Source: Hydnum rufescens UP504 (Eukaryota; Basidiomycota; Agaricomycetes; Cantharellales; Hydnaceae). From it: a stretch of DNA of 64,000 bases. This document shows, one piece after another, positions 11,664-24,500 of the stretch. The notes beneath the pieces are model-generated. The model made no database searches. It was not told the DNA's origin and worked only from the letters and a program-made list of their open reading frames with translations. The stretch is from contig MU128941.1 of the NCBI GenBank assembly GCA_014904985.1, positions 232,419-296,418 of the forward strand, given 5' to 3'. Every line of letters begins with the position of its first letter. The first letter of the stretch is position 1. Made by a program: the position numbers and the translations under genes.

Positions 11664-13428
11664 TTGGGACTATCTCCATTATATGCTGCATCCTGTGCTT
11701 GTCCTCTCGTGGGCTGCGAGACCTGCCGACCAATTGCGTACGGTTGGATCTCAATGGTGTGGACAATTGTGACCCAGTTGTACTTCGCAAGTCCCCTATA
11801 TTCCTCCGCCTTCCGATGTCTCTTCCTTCAGCGGATCGACTTGCTTCCTGTCATCAGCATCTCCGTGGGGTATATGTTCTCGGTCACTGCATTCAACATG
11901 AAGCTCGTGCACCATCCTTCTTTGGGTAACTTCTTCGAGACCTCGAGTCTACTGGTTACCCTCATCATGGATAGGAGACTGGCATCTGCTTGTGCACGTC
12001 GCCTGGCATGGTCTACCGCCGACAGCCTCACCGCATTGCGGATTCGTACCGCAGACCTCATGGATAGCGAGCATGCTCTGGTCACTTCCTTGTCAGATGA
12101 GTTAGTGCATACCTGAGATATCCTGCGTATCCCGCCTGAAATGACGATGCCTACGGATGAAGTCAAAGGACCGAGCGAGCCGGATGAATTCTCTATAACT
12201 GGCGAAAGTACCCCAAGGGGGAAGCGCGAGGGATCCAAGTTGATTGCAGGGACGCTCAATATGTTCGGCTTCAAATGTCTGTTGAGCGCGTACTGAGCGA
12301 TAATACCGTTCGCGGATATCACACATCTAATGCGCTCGGCTCAGGACTTTCGCCTACCTGTTCAAGATCTTTCGGACCAAGTCACGTCCTAGCTGGCATC
12401 AATTTTCCTTGCACTGTCTGCGATCAAGTTCTTGGTGGGGTATGGTAGGCTTATATGGCCGGCGTGAATCCGGGAGTAATGTGGCAGTCAACGCTCTGAA
12501 ATATGCGATCGCTGTGATGGTGATATCCTGTCCCTGTGGGTGTGGGATAAGACAGGTGCTCACAGAAGGGAAATTGCAGGTCGTTCGATTGCATATCCTA
12601 CGGGCCGACGCTATGCCGTTGGCGATCGCCTCGCTTCAAATTCGGGTCATCCGTGCCAGTGCACGACGATTGGGTTATGTGCTCCTCCACAATGGGAGCC
12701 TATGGCCCTCAAGGATATCCAGTCCATTTCTGCCAAGGATCTCGAAGCCACGTACGCTCATCTTCCCTTGGGAGGTGACAATCCCAAATGGCTCGAAGCT
12801 GAGCACCCTGTGACTGGTGAAATATTAGTGGAGGCCCTCACTCATTTGTAGCTATGCGTGGTGAGGAAGTCATCGCCGTATTTGGCCTCACGGATACTAT
12901 TTGGCGTGAATCACAAGAGACGATTGAGTCTGAGACGCCGAGGCGCCGAGGTGCCACTGTGCATATCGTCAGTGGAGATGAGCAGGCGATTGTCAATGAT
13001 GTGGCCGCCTGAGTTAGTATCGCTCCTTAACATGCATTTGGAAATTGTTCTCCACCATTGAAACAAGACCACGTCAAGAGGCCCCACTAGTCCTTATCGT
13101 GGACCCTCCAAGGTAGGGTTTTTCGGCGGTGGTAGGAACGATGGTCTGGCGCTCGCTGAGGCTGATATTTGCATCTCTTTTGGGTGTGGCTCTTAGTGCT
13201 GCAGATGTCGTCATCCTGGATCCGTCGAACATGGCAGGCGATTCTGTAGGTTTCTCAGGCGCCACTCCGCGCATCGAGGTAAATTTCGCACGGGCCTTCG
13301 TGTATAGTGTCGTGGCGTTGTTGGCAGCAGGCGCGTTCGTTCTCACCTCAATATGCAAATCTTGGGGAGTTAGGGTCGGTGTTGCCTGTTATTTTCTCAT
13401 CGCGTGGACGGGGCTCCTCAAGGTCTAG
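11664..13428 (+). pseudogene. Decayed copper-transporting P1B-type ATPase
   Basis: Family landmarks appear in the right order but in changing frames. They are a membrane-hairpin segment with HHPSLGNFFETSSLLVTLI (about 11905-11975), the actuator motif TGES (about 12199-12210), the intramembrane copper motif SCPC (about 12524-12535), the phosphorylation motif DKTG (about 12547-12558), SGDEQAIVNDVAA (about 12972-13010), and a hinge that reads GGGRND instead of GDGxND (about 13114-13131). The last transmembrane part follows (ARAFVYSVVALLAAGAF, about 13290-13340). The frame is lost directly after DKTG and at several other points, so no working pump is made. In the intact family the protein exports Cu(I) into the secretory pathway using ATP. 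Introns could explain some breaks, but not the hinge change or the DKTG shift. Confidence 0.75.
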
Positions 13429-15555
13429 AGACTCTCCCCTCACTGGTGTCGTGGCGTCCGATAGATCAAGTGCTCAATGTTATTCTACACTCAGCACGTA
13501 CTTCTCCAATGATTCATTGGCGATCAATCTCGTTGATCTTTTCGTACGCACCACTACAATCTTCACGGTTCCGCTTTGCATACTATTCGTTTTCCTATAA
13601 AAGTGAAACCTTCACCTTGACCCTAGTCAGACTGCCCTGTTCAGAGCGACGCACTATGGACTCACCCATTCTTCCGGTCGCTTCGCAGGTCAACCCTGTG
13701 CATCGAGCGGGGGACCCCAGACCAATCCCGAAACATGCACGTCGGTTATTATGAGAAGCACCAACATTCTCATTCACGATCTTCAGGACCAGTCAATGAA
13801 CGAAGGAAGAAGGAAGGGGGCTGCGCTGTCCAATCAGGGCCGAGGAATAATAAAGCAAGAGTACATTACGTTTTTATTTATTTTGTTTTATGATCTGGGG
13901 GTACAAAATTCATTCGAAGCTCGGAATGATGAATGAAATCCAGTGAATACTTAGATACCTAGAGCCTGCGGCACTGGGTAATATGGATCGAATGATTAGC
14001 GCGTATACTCGGGGAAATTCGGGTGAATCATAACATACATAAATGAGAAGCACGCGGAAGGGGGAGGCCTCATTCTAGGATGTACCAGGGAGAAAACGTG
14101 TTGGAATCATCTCCGAATAGATGACGAAGGATGGCCCTAGTGAGAAGTCCCAAGAATGGCGGGGCCTCGCACGAACAGGACAAGGATGAACCCGGCGGCT
14201 CGCATACTGCTGGCTCGCATGCATGTTTGGGGACGTGTGGGACCAAGAGCTTGGACTCGAATAAGGGGCCAAGGACAAGCTGGGGGAGATTGGTGCAGCC
14301 GACTAGCAACGCGAGACATCGATAAGATTACGATGTAGAATGCCGGATCTACATTCTATTTTTGGGGGTGGCGATGAAGGTGCGAAGGACAGATCACGGG
14401 ACGAGGTGGTGGTTCGATGTAATTTGCGGCGTTAGAGAGTAGAAAGATCCACAAACAGTACGTAGGGCGATGAAGACGTCCTTACATGGGCGGCCAGGGC
14501 GGGGGCCTACTTTTTTGTTTTTTGGGCCAGGAGTTGACGGCAGAATGAATCGAACTAAGTCTAATTAACTATCCATGTTTACGTTGCCCAGTTTGAAATG
14601 ATCTGAGGAAGATCTGTGGAGTACCATGGATGTATGCGGCGGATAGAAGCAACCACGGAGAAAATACGTCAGAGTGGGATTGTACGTTCTCACTTCGAAG
14701 CGAGGGGGGTGGAGCTACAGAAGGAAAATGGAAATGGGGTGGGGCACGACGCGCGTACCTCAGTGGGAGGCAAATGATCCTGTGTTAGAAATTCATGTAG
14801 ACATAATATGCGGGCACGCGTTGCTTGCTATGTCCGCCCACCCTAGGCCCATGAACTGTCCCTCGTGCAGATGAATTCCAGGACGAGCAATGATGCTAAT
14901 GTGGCATCGGCAACCTGCCTTAGAATGGATTTCAGATCCGCTGGCAATGCGGGATGAGAAATTTGTGAGAGCACACGAGATGACAGGCAAGAATACCTAT
15001 GTAATATGGTAACGAGACATGGAATAAAATAACATAATACACACACCACACATACGTAGATCCCCCGTCCCGGGCAGGCCAATCCTAATGGATCCACCCT
15101 ATGCAGTCTGGACTCGGTGTCTCGGTGGCTTGGCCCGATACATAGCGTTGCCCGAACAACCGAGTCAACGGGAAAATAACAAACAGAATTGAGACACCCA
15201 ACAACAAAAATACGCAAAAACCCTGGAAAAAATGGGGAAAATATAGAAAGAAGAAAGGAACGGGGGTGGGACAAGGATCGAAAGAGGGGATGGGTCTATA
15301 GACCGACAGTACCGACACGGTGGATGGAGGGGCGAAACAACAGGGGTTCATTACAATGATGGTGTTTGGGACGTCGTTTGAGGATTGGGATGGTGAATGA
15401 TTTACTGGCGATTGTCGAGGATGGGAGATCCCCAAAGTACAAAAAGGGGTCGGGGCAACCCCGACCTGAGCCCCCTCAGGATCATATATCGTGGCGGCAC
15501 GAGCGACAACAGGTATTTTTGGGTACGATACAGTGGGGCGGGCATCCGCGCCTCT
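13429..15555. other. Intergenic, no gene seen
   Basis: Overlapping ORFs on both strands near 14.07-14.34 kb have no motifs and look like chance frames. No RNA gene or repeat is evident. Confidence 0.4.
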
Positions 15556-16197
15556 TCAGTCTGCGTGAGCAAACAAGAGGCCAACGATAGATCGCGGACG
15601 AGGTGGAACGGTTTTTTGCGCATTCGACTCGGTGGCAATGGTATTGTGAACGGAGGACGTCACGGACTGTGTTGTCTGGGGATGGACTTTCTTCGTGAGC
15701 CGCCTACGTGGGGGCTGCGATAGTTGTGAAGATGAGGATGCGCCAGGACGAAACAGGAACCGGATGTGAGTGTGAAAAGGAGACAAAGGCGTGTCCGGTC
15801 GTTGGCGCTGTGGTTGTGGTTGTGCAGGGTGCACCCAGGGGATAGATATGAAGTGGGTATTTGCACGAGGCCGTGTTGTTTGCTGTTGTCGCTGTTGTCG
15901 CTGTTGCGGTGGTGCTGGAGATAGTGGTGGTCGTGACAGTGGCGGTGGCAGTGACGATGGGAGAGCCACGATGTTGTCCTCCTCCTCCTCGATGTCTATA
16001 TGCTCTACAAAACGCGAGAGACCCACGCGAGGGGGTAGTCTGAAGGCGGTGGAGGAGGAGGAAGAAGCAGATGACGGCAGTGTGTCGGCGTTGCTCTGCT
16101 TGGCGCGGAGACTAGCTATGTCCGAAGCTGAATGCCATGGTCTGCGAGGAATTTCGCTGTCGGAGGCGTCGTCGTCGTCTTGGACAATGGCATACAT
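15556..16197 (-). CDS. Low-complexity hypothetical protein, 213 residues
   Basis: Open minus-strand frame starting MYAIVQDDDDASDSEIP. It has an acidic patch (IEEEED), a Pro/Gln-rich stretch (about residues 78-125) and a Ser/Thr-rich C-terminal half, all predicted disordered. The composition is typical of fungal regulatory proteins, but I see no domain. Short direct repeats (CAACAGCGACAA type) encode the Gln-rich part. A spliced continuation is possible. Confidence 0.45.
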   Translation of the reverse strand: MYAIVQDDDDASDSEIPRRPWHSASDIASLRAKQSNADTLPSSASSSSSTAFRLPPRVGLSRFVEHIDIEEEEDNIVALPSSLPPPLSRPPLSPAPPQQRQQRQQQTTRPRANTHFISIPWVHPAQPQPQRQRPDTPLSPFHTHIRFLFRPGASSSSQLSQPPRRRLTKKVHPQTTQSVTSSVHNTIATESNAQKTVPPRPRSIVGLLFAHAD

Positions 16198-19100
16198 CTT
16201 TGGGGGGTTTTGCAGTTCGTCTCAGGAACACATCTCCCCTTAAACAAAGACACCAAGGGGTTTTTGCCCCCCGGAATATCAAATCATGTGACAGCTCCCC
16301 GCCCTCGCAACAGCTCCTGTTGCTCTCACCCTCGTCCTCCTCTTCCCCTCGCCGCTGCACCAGTTGCCCTTAAGCCCTAGTCGACTCCCCTTGTGTCACC
16401 GTCCTAAGCCCGCTCGACGCTGTCCCCCACGGGCCAGCATCGGCTCGCGTTTCTCGAATTAATGATTCTCTTCATACGTAACCCTGGAAACGCTGCCTTC
16501 TTGCCCTCGTGGCGCTACCGACACCTCCCAGTGCTTGCTCTAGACTCGGGATCATCTTCCAGGGTCACGTGATGGACCAAATAAGGCCAGAACTCACGCC
16601 TCCCAAATTTCCAACTGCGCTCCTCCCTCTCCTCTTTCGCATCTCTGGCAAAAGCACAGCAATCAAGGATACCATGGGAGATCTTTCGTTTATCTCCACA
16701 ACAGTTGAATATTCATATCAACTTCTCACGACCAGCATCACCCCTCCTGAGGCCGCATTTGTGCGTCTCTCAGAGTGCCCCTCCAGACAAAGCTGTCTCT
16801 CCTCCACCTTCTATATTCGAAGAGGTTGCCCATCCCCCTGGATCTGAACATTTCGGTCTGTTCACCTGAAGTGCCCGAGGGAGTAATCTCCCAACCATTT
16901 CCGACAGTCCAATCGAGCTTTGCCATTATCGTCCTCGCCTGACACGTCTCATGTATGCGCCAGGACAGGGTAGCGTGAGCCACATACTCGACCCCCCTGT
17001 GATTGTTCTTCCTTTGCAAGGAGTGGATAAAGGCTGATCCATCTGTAGAGTGTAAATATGTGTGATATAACCTCGAAGAGGAATCCGGGAATCAATCAAT
17101 ATCATAATCGCCAGCTATATGTCAAACCTCGCCATATTAGGCCTATACGCCTGTGAGGAAACCTGTCCAAGCACTGCTTACATTGGAACGCAAATGGGTA
17201 AAGCGCGTGATGGGTACGATGACACTGATCATCGATCCGGTGTTCCTCTGGTTCGGACCGATAACCGCAGGGGGAGGGCCTCACAATTATTGCTCAAGAA
17301 TTCGATCAGTCCCAACCCCGCCAGCGCCTCTCCATCCCAAGCCACTTTCCTTCCTCCTTTTCACATTGGCATGACATTGCAGCCGAGAAAATTCCGAAAG
17401 TCATCTCACATCCGTCAGCACATTTTCAAAACAGGTAAAGTCACCGGAACATGCAAGTTCTACCATCAATCAATTAAGTCACCACGCGATCCCAAAGGCC
17501 ATTGTGGCCCAGAAGGCCCCAAACAGTTCAATTTAACCTTTTACGCGACATTAATTCAGCCACACTCCTGGCATACGGTCATGCATACCCAGACTTGCTT
17601 TTTCTAGGGGTCAAGTTGCGCTAGAAACTAGAGTAAAACCCTCCGACAGCATGGCGAAGCCTCTGGGACCGTCAGATCATCTTAAACTCTTTTTGGAAAG
17701 GGGCTGACAAGTATCTCCTCTGAAGGTGGAAAATGAGCAAACTGTTATCTATCCTCATTCTGTCAGTGGAATGAGTGCACAGCCGGGTCCGATCGGCATT
17801 ATGCCTATTTTAGTCCAAAACCGGCACTACATACATCTTACGTGATAGATTCAGCACCTGCTTTCCGACACACGGCAGTCGGATGTTTCGCCATGGCACA
17901 AAAACAGTGGGTTTACGGTGGAACACCCTAATTCTGGGATGCCACCCCTGAAGTTGCCCGGAAGTCCACACTTTAGCTCCGGTGGACTCAACGTCATATT
18001 ACCTCGCCAGAATGTTTGAACTGCAAGTCTGAGATATTTGCAAACGTCAGCAGATAAGATGACCCCTAGCTGTCAGCTAGAGCCTCCGAATCTCATCTTT
18101 TAGAAGACTAAACAGTGTGACAAATTTAAAGTAGGAACCCCTCAAGGGACGATAGAGAGGCCATATGGGACCCGGGCAATTGCCCAGGCTCGTGAACTGT
18201 GTGCGTGAGGGGCTCAGCTTGAAGTTTGAACATTTATGTAATTGGACTTTGGCACTGTCAAGGCATGTTCCTCTAGCCTACTTTATAGCCTCTAGCCTAC
18301 TTTATAGCAGCATAGTACATAAAGTGACCCTAAGGCCCGGAGTATAAAACATGTATCAGCATCTTGTTACATATGAGCTTGACCAAAGCTTAGCTTTGCA
18401 GGGAGGCAGGCTGTGCCCGCTTCAATAAGATAGCAGTGAACCACAAAGGACACAACTTATTGTGTGTTCATGGCACGCAATTAGTACGTAAAGTTTAAGA
18501 CGCCGAACGTTAGGGGAGGTCTGGTGTTAAATCTGAGTCTGACTAGAGGTACTTTACTATTTTGAACAGGTGGCTCTGACCACGTTGATCGGTGCTCATA
18601 GAACTGTTGGAATTGGGGATGGGCGAGCTCTAACGCTCATCGTTTAGTCAGCGTAACCTTCTAGATAGTTTCGCGGGATGTACCGAAGTTCCCTCAAGTG
18701 TTTGCTTGAGCTCTGATCAAACGCTCTATGTTTTCTCTTGTTGTGCGAATCTAAGTGGCTCTGCACCGATTCTTCAACAAGAACTCTGTGACTGGTACAG
18801 TAACTTCCACATTCCGGCCCTCCTCCAACCTTGCGCAAGACTTGACTTGTGAGTATGTTGAAGACCCTATTGCCTATTGTTCAACCAATTTCCAAGTCAC
18901 TTAATAATTACTTGTTAGACCTCATGGCTTCACTAACATCTCACTTGTTATATCTTTGAGTGAATTCAATCTCAAGGACAGTTAATTATGTAAAGGACAG
19001 TAATTCGGTTTACAGGTAGCCGGTTGTGTACTGACGTGCCGGACCATAAGGCCATATGGATATGGTGAGGCTTGGTGTATAATCCATTCTTGGTCTGGTA

Positions 19101-19315
19101 GCATCTGTGACAACGGACTCCTGTTACTCGTATGCTGCTGTTAGAACATTGTCCGAATCTCAAGCAATGGTTACGAGTGCTAAATAATTATTTACAGTAC
19201 AACATAGCATTATACTGACCGAGTCCCGGAATTACCCATAAACGATGTCAATAAACTCCAAACATAAGGATAGATAGATGTAACGGCCGCGAGTTCTAAA
19301 AATGAAGGTGCCTTT
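16198..19315. other. Long stretch without a convincing gene
   Basis: Only short ORFs without motifs. A 19-bp sequence CTCTAGCCTACTTTATAGC is repeated head-to-tail near 18271-18308. Some of this may be decayed coding sequence, but nothing can be assigned. Confidence 0.4.
18271..18308. repeat. 19-bp direct tandem repeat, two copies
   Basis: CTCTAGCCTACTTTATAGC occurs twice in immediate succession with no change. Confidence 0.8.
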
Positions 19316-20949
19316 CTATGAAATTTGATTTTTGAAGCGTGGCTGTTTCCGCTGCACCGACGACGATGGTATAGGATCGGTACTGACGACGACTTCTTGT
19401 TCGATCCGAACACCCGCCGAAAGTGGTGCCTGCCTCCGGAAATCTGACAGGGCTCGATGGGGGGAGTGCTCCTCGCGGTCGTCGTCATCGTCGTCCTCTA
19501 TGCCTGCTACTATTTCAACACGCACGAGCCCCTCGTCTCCGTGATGCTGAACTGCGCCATCATTGGGGGGGAACATATTCTGCGGCTCGACCTTGGATTG
19601 CTTCAAGTCAGACGATGAGGGGCCTTGAAAGCTGAACGGAGCAACATCATGTTGTGAATCGTCGTCGGGGCTGGGTTTGTTCGCTAGGTCGGGGTCGCCG
19701 AGATCTAGCTCCACATCATAGCCACGCGATCGTTTGCTGCCCCAGCTGGACAAGTCATCTGGACTGTGCCCTCGCAGGACAGCCAGTTGTGGTTTGGAAG
19801 TTACGTCGTCGAGTCGAATGGTATGCTGTGGCCCACTTGCTTCCCTCACATGAATTATCCGGCCACGACTGCGTCCATTAGAACTCGTTCCAGCTGTAAG
19901 ATTTGACTCGTTCTTGCGAAAAAACCGGTAGACGGTTGATACGAGGAAGGGAAGATTGGCGACAATAACAGAGACAGAGACTGTTCAAAAGCAGTTCGAG
20001 TGGGAACTACGGATGAAGGGGGATCAGAGAACCTCACCTTCGACCATGGAAGCAGTCACCTCTCTAAGCCCTCCCGCGGCCAAGATGAGCCAATCCTGGA
20101 CGATAGATACAATCGTTGTTATACAACTGGCAGAAAATATAGCATAGACTCTTCGTTTTTGACCGGCTCGCAGGCGAGACCCCCACAGGAAAAAGATGGG
20201 CAAGAGAACGAGAATAGTATCGGAGACGATATCAGCTATTTCATATGTGTTACGCGGAGTGAGTAATTCACTCTCGAAACGAAGAGCACCGGTGACAACG
20301 TACTAACGAGCTCTGTCACGGCAACTTGCAAGCCAAGATGGCAGGTTGGCGAGGGCTCAAGTTTCCATGCTGTATTTCCTTCACAGACCCAGACTTTCTG
20401 GGCCAGGAGGACACACATGATCACTATAAAGAATGCGGCTATGCAGCGAATGAAATTCCTCGTCGCAGGGTTGGGGCGATGCGCATGATACCAAATAGGA
20501 TACACAGACGAGCAGCATATATCTATCGAGAATAATGATCAGGCGGCGAACAATATGGGGCGTGAGGGAGCCCGCTTACTGAAATAGTGAACGTGTACGC
20601 GCAAACAAAGTAGAGTGATACTTTAGCGCTCTGAGGGATATTTGCATCTGGGTCATGCATTAGCAAAGGCTGAATCTGGGGGAGGGTAGGGCACCTACTG
20701 CCTGTTAGGAGCCAAACGCCGACCACCTAGCAAGGTCATGGACAGCGCGGCGATACCAATTATGGCATCGTCCCACCACGAAAGATTTCGCCGATGCCGG
20801 TGTACAAGCCTGAATACGGTTATGATTAGGGCTACAACAGGAACAACGGTCGCTACGACTGTGGTGGAGGTGTGAATCCTTGGGCCCCAAGGACAATTCG
20901 GAAAACATACTGTGGAACGTCGTAACCGACGGTGCAGGAGGTAGCCCAT
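19316..20949 (-). pseudogene. Fungal rhodopsin-like 7-TM membrane protein, frame disrupted
   Basis: Minus-strand exons encode hydrophobic segments typical of the fungal rhodopsin / Pth11-like integral membrane family: VVPVVALIITVFRL then WWDDAIIGIAALSMTLL, AARLCILFGIMRIAP, CIAAFFIVIMCVLLAQKVWVC, CHLGLQVAVTELV, TDIVSDTILVLLPIFFLWG and IFSASCITTIVSIV. Introns 20236-20303 and 19981-20037 join cleanly. The last exon (19980-19316) gives a long cytoplasmic tail with a poly-Asp patch (DDDDDD). In the 5' half, two places (about 20725 and about 20467) each need a one-base correction to stay in frame, so the gene is either broken or contains sequencing indels. The start is uncertain. Relatives act as putative surface receptors in fungi. 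Confidence 0.65.
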
Positions 20950-21578
20950 CCAGTCATCCAGTTCAGAGAGGGGAACACGGTAGGCAGGTGGATAATGAAC
21001 ACGAGGCAGTTATGCGGTTATGTATATATAGCTTTCGATATCACTTATGGCCGCCGCACCTACAGTGGGCATGATAACGGTATTGACCGATGAGGCATGC
21101 CGACGTTGTGAAGCCCTACTGTGTCCAGGTACCTGAGTGATCCGGAACTTTTGAATATCGTGGTAGGATGAGTCAGAGCCCAATCTGGCCAACCAGATTT
21201 ATTTTGAGATTCCATGCGACGCTTAAGAACCATAATCCCAATTTGGGCACGGAGAGCGTCCAGTCACTATAGCAAAGGCCTGGGTTCCGTTGCACCAAAC
21301 CCCGCGCTCGGCAGCAGGTAGACGATTGCAGTAATATCTGCAATCCTATGCCGAGCTCGTATGGAATCCTAGATGCCGAACGAAGCTCGCTTAGAGTCGC
21401 GAGCTCGAAATTAAGAAACACTATACCCAGGGGCAGGGGACAGGACGATACAGGCTCCCGATAATTGACACACTCTGGTGGAGTGCGTGGGGGAGATCCC
21501 ACGGGTCATCCGGAGCTTAAGGACCTAGTAATACATTATGATCATGCTTTACATGCTGATGCAAATCAATGCTATATC
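20950..21578. other. Intergenic, no gene seen
   Basis: Lies between the 5' end of the rhodopsin-like gene and the 3' end of the RICTOR-like gene, both on the minus strand. It probably contains the promoter of the first and the 3' UTR of the second. Confidence 0.4.
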
Positions 21579-24500
21579 CTAAGCATCGAATCCTTGGTAC
21601 TTCACAAGCGCTACTGGGCTCTCGATTTTCTTTGGGGGGGCTCTCTGAGATCGACGTTCATCATAGCTGTCCAAGCTCCCCCCGCCGAGCATTAGTTCTT
21701 GCTCTGCCTCCCCTAATGCATCTCTCTCAGACACGCGTGCGTCAGGCGGGAGATCTCCAGGCGCCGTGTACCCCAGTTTCATTTGAGCGCCGATAGCCTG
21801 TACGACATCTGGTTCGAGCCGTACTTCGAATAATTCGAGGATGTACCGCCTCACTGGCAGACGATATCGCTGAGTCGATATCACATAGAGTACCCGGCAA
21901 TATAGGGGGATAGAAACGAAGAAAGCAGGATATCGTACTTTTAGGCTGCACGATAGAGAAGAAACAGAGACCACGACAATAGCAGGGATTTAAGTTAGCG
22001 CCTCGGTGACTGGGGATAAAGATCTAGAGACGCACCGTGCTAGGGTACGTGCTGCCTCGTTGGCGATGACCGTATTGGACAAATTGCTGACTGCTGCCAG
22101 AACCTCGCGCTCGGGAAGCGATAAATTAGACGCCGGTGGGGATCGCCGGTCAGGTAGTGGGGGTGGATCCCAGGGGGGGATCTAGGACAACGCCAGGTCA
22201 GTTCGCGTTAACAGTGTTTGAAGCCTTACGGACATGAAGAAACTTCGCAGGGTCTTGTGGGACACATAACCCAGTTGCAGACTGAAGGGGGGTCAGAGTT
22301 GCCTCCCAGCCATATTCCGCTAATACCTCAGCCCCCTGCGATGTGCTCGAAATCAATCCAAGAACAAAAAAACATGTGCTGGATACAATGGAGTAGAATA
22401 AAGATGATCAAGAACGGCTAAAAGACAGATCGGCGAGAAGACTTACCCACGGACTGAAAGCACAAGTGACTGTTCAGCAATTTCGACAACGATTGGAATG
22501 ATGTCTTCTGCTTCCAAGAAATGCAATCCGCCAGATGTTGCTCCAATATTTCCCTGTTTCGCACGGGGGATTAAGGGGAGGCGGGGATACGAAAGGTAAG
22601 AACCCACCACAGCCCATAATACCGATTTGAGTTTGTTAATAATATCAAAGTCATCCTCCTCAAGGCCGTGTTGCCGTATAAATTCAGCGAACTCCATGAA
22701 GTGGCCCTTGTCTTGCAAAACCTGACATCCAAGAACGGTCTTCGCCATCTCTCCATAGAAATGTGGGGGGGCGACACCATCAAATACGCTGCAATTATAA
22801 ACTTATTCAATACCTTTTGAATAACATCATGTAATGCAAAAGAAGGCGTACAGCAGATCATCATCGTTAGCTGGTTGGGTCGGGCTGAATGCTTTAGCTA
22901 AGAACACCTCCACTTGGACGACATAGAGATAGTTGCGTTCCTTATCAAGTAAGAAATATATTGTAAGGCGAACCCTGCTGAGCGAAGTGGGACATACGTG
23001 AAACCAGCTATCCATCTCGCGATCGATGTACTCTGAATTATATAGGTATCGGAAGCCAACTGCTGTCGACATGAACCTGGATACCAGGAATCAACAGCGT
23101 CCAGGGTCGCAATAGAAGAGAGGACGTACTTCAATAACAAGGGATGTCCGATATCCCCCAAGTGATCCAGTGTAGGTTGCATCTTGACTACGAGTTCCAG
23201 GATCTCAGGATCATCGCAGACATCTTCAAGGAAATGGACTGCGAGCTCCGCGACTTGAATCGCAGGGTCATACAACTGTGTCAACAGAAGGCGAAGAGTC
23301 CATTCGTTGGCTTTTGGCGTATCCCTAATGAGTTGCCCAAGATGTTTGGTAGCATAGAGACGAATGTGCTATTCCGCCACGGGTCATGGCATGAGTCAAC
23401 ATATAGATCATGAAGGAGGGACAGACCATATAACTCGAAGTCAAAGCTTTTGACAATACTATTCGGGGATGGCCGTCACTGAGGGCAAACCACAGGTCAC
23501 GCTAGCCTCAAAGACAAAATGGAATAGGAGTACATGGTGTAGTCGATGTTTTCGACTATTCCTTTAATTAAGTCATCTCGACTCCTCAGTTCGCTAATGT
23601 GGTAGAACGAGGTAAACAGTCGATATTTTTCCATCAACCTGTGTCATCAATAATTAGAAAGATCGTAAGACATCAGCAAACTGACTGACTCAATGCCTTC
23701 AGGAAACTTGCTCAACGTCCCAAGCATCTCGAAATAGCCTGACGTAAGAGTATCCTCCACGCGAGCGATCGAAAATAATGGATCCGCCGGGGGAGTGCCA
23801 TTGAACTGAGACCATTGAACCGTTTCAATGACAGGGGGAAAAGGGAAGAAATCACCCAGAACAGACCGGATCAAGCTGGTTGAAACATTCAGCAAGTTGC
23901 GGAAGGACTTGATCTTCCGTGGAGAGAAATCGGATACCATGGCCTTCTGGAGTTTTAATTAACGTGGTCAACAAAGCACACCCAAGGCGTACGTATCGCA
24001 TATTTGGCTGCCATCTCAACGTCAGAGAGCGTAATATCCGCGGTGAAACCCGTGATCCTCACTCTGGTCTTCTTGATGTCAGAAAAGCGATGGGAAAATG
24101 GATGAAAGAAGGACATAAGACGACGTCCAAACTTGGTCGCCTTAAAGGCTTCCTCTAGTCGTTTCGGATTGAGGAGTGGGCCTTCTATGAGATCGGTAAG
24201 GACCTCGAAATTCCACTTCGTGTGATCCCTTGTAAGGACGACCTGACAAGACATATCATCATGTGACAGCCGCACCAGATTAAGCTTATGGTACCTGTGT
24301 CTCAATCAACAGGCTCTGGAAGCTCTTGTCATCAATCTGCATTCCCATTTGAATTTTCACTTGCTCTACTTGTCGCTGGCCTCGTCGCATCGGATCTTCC
24401 ACCGAATTGGCACTTGACAAATGGGTATCATGTCAGTAGTGACATCAACAATAATCAATGTCTTTGGGCGCCCACCGACTACGTTTGCTGCTGGATGGGG

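Noticed and set aside
15791..16380. Plus-strand Val/Ala- and Gly/Arg-rich ORFs opposite the low-complexity gene
   Set aside because: They are antisense shadows of the Pro/Gln/Ser-rich minus-strand frame.
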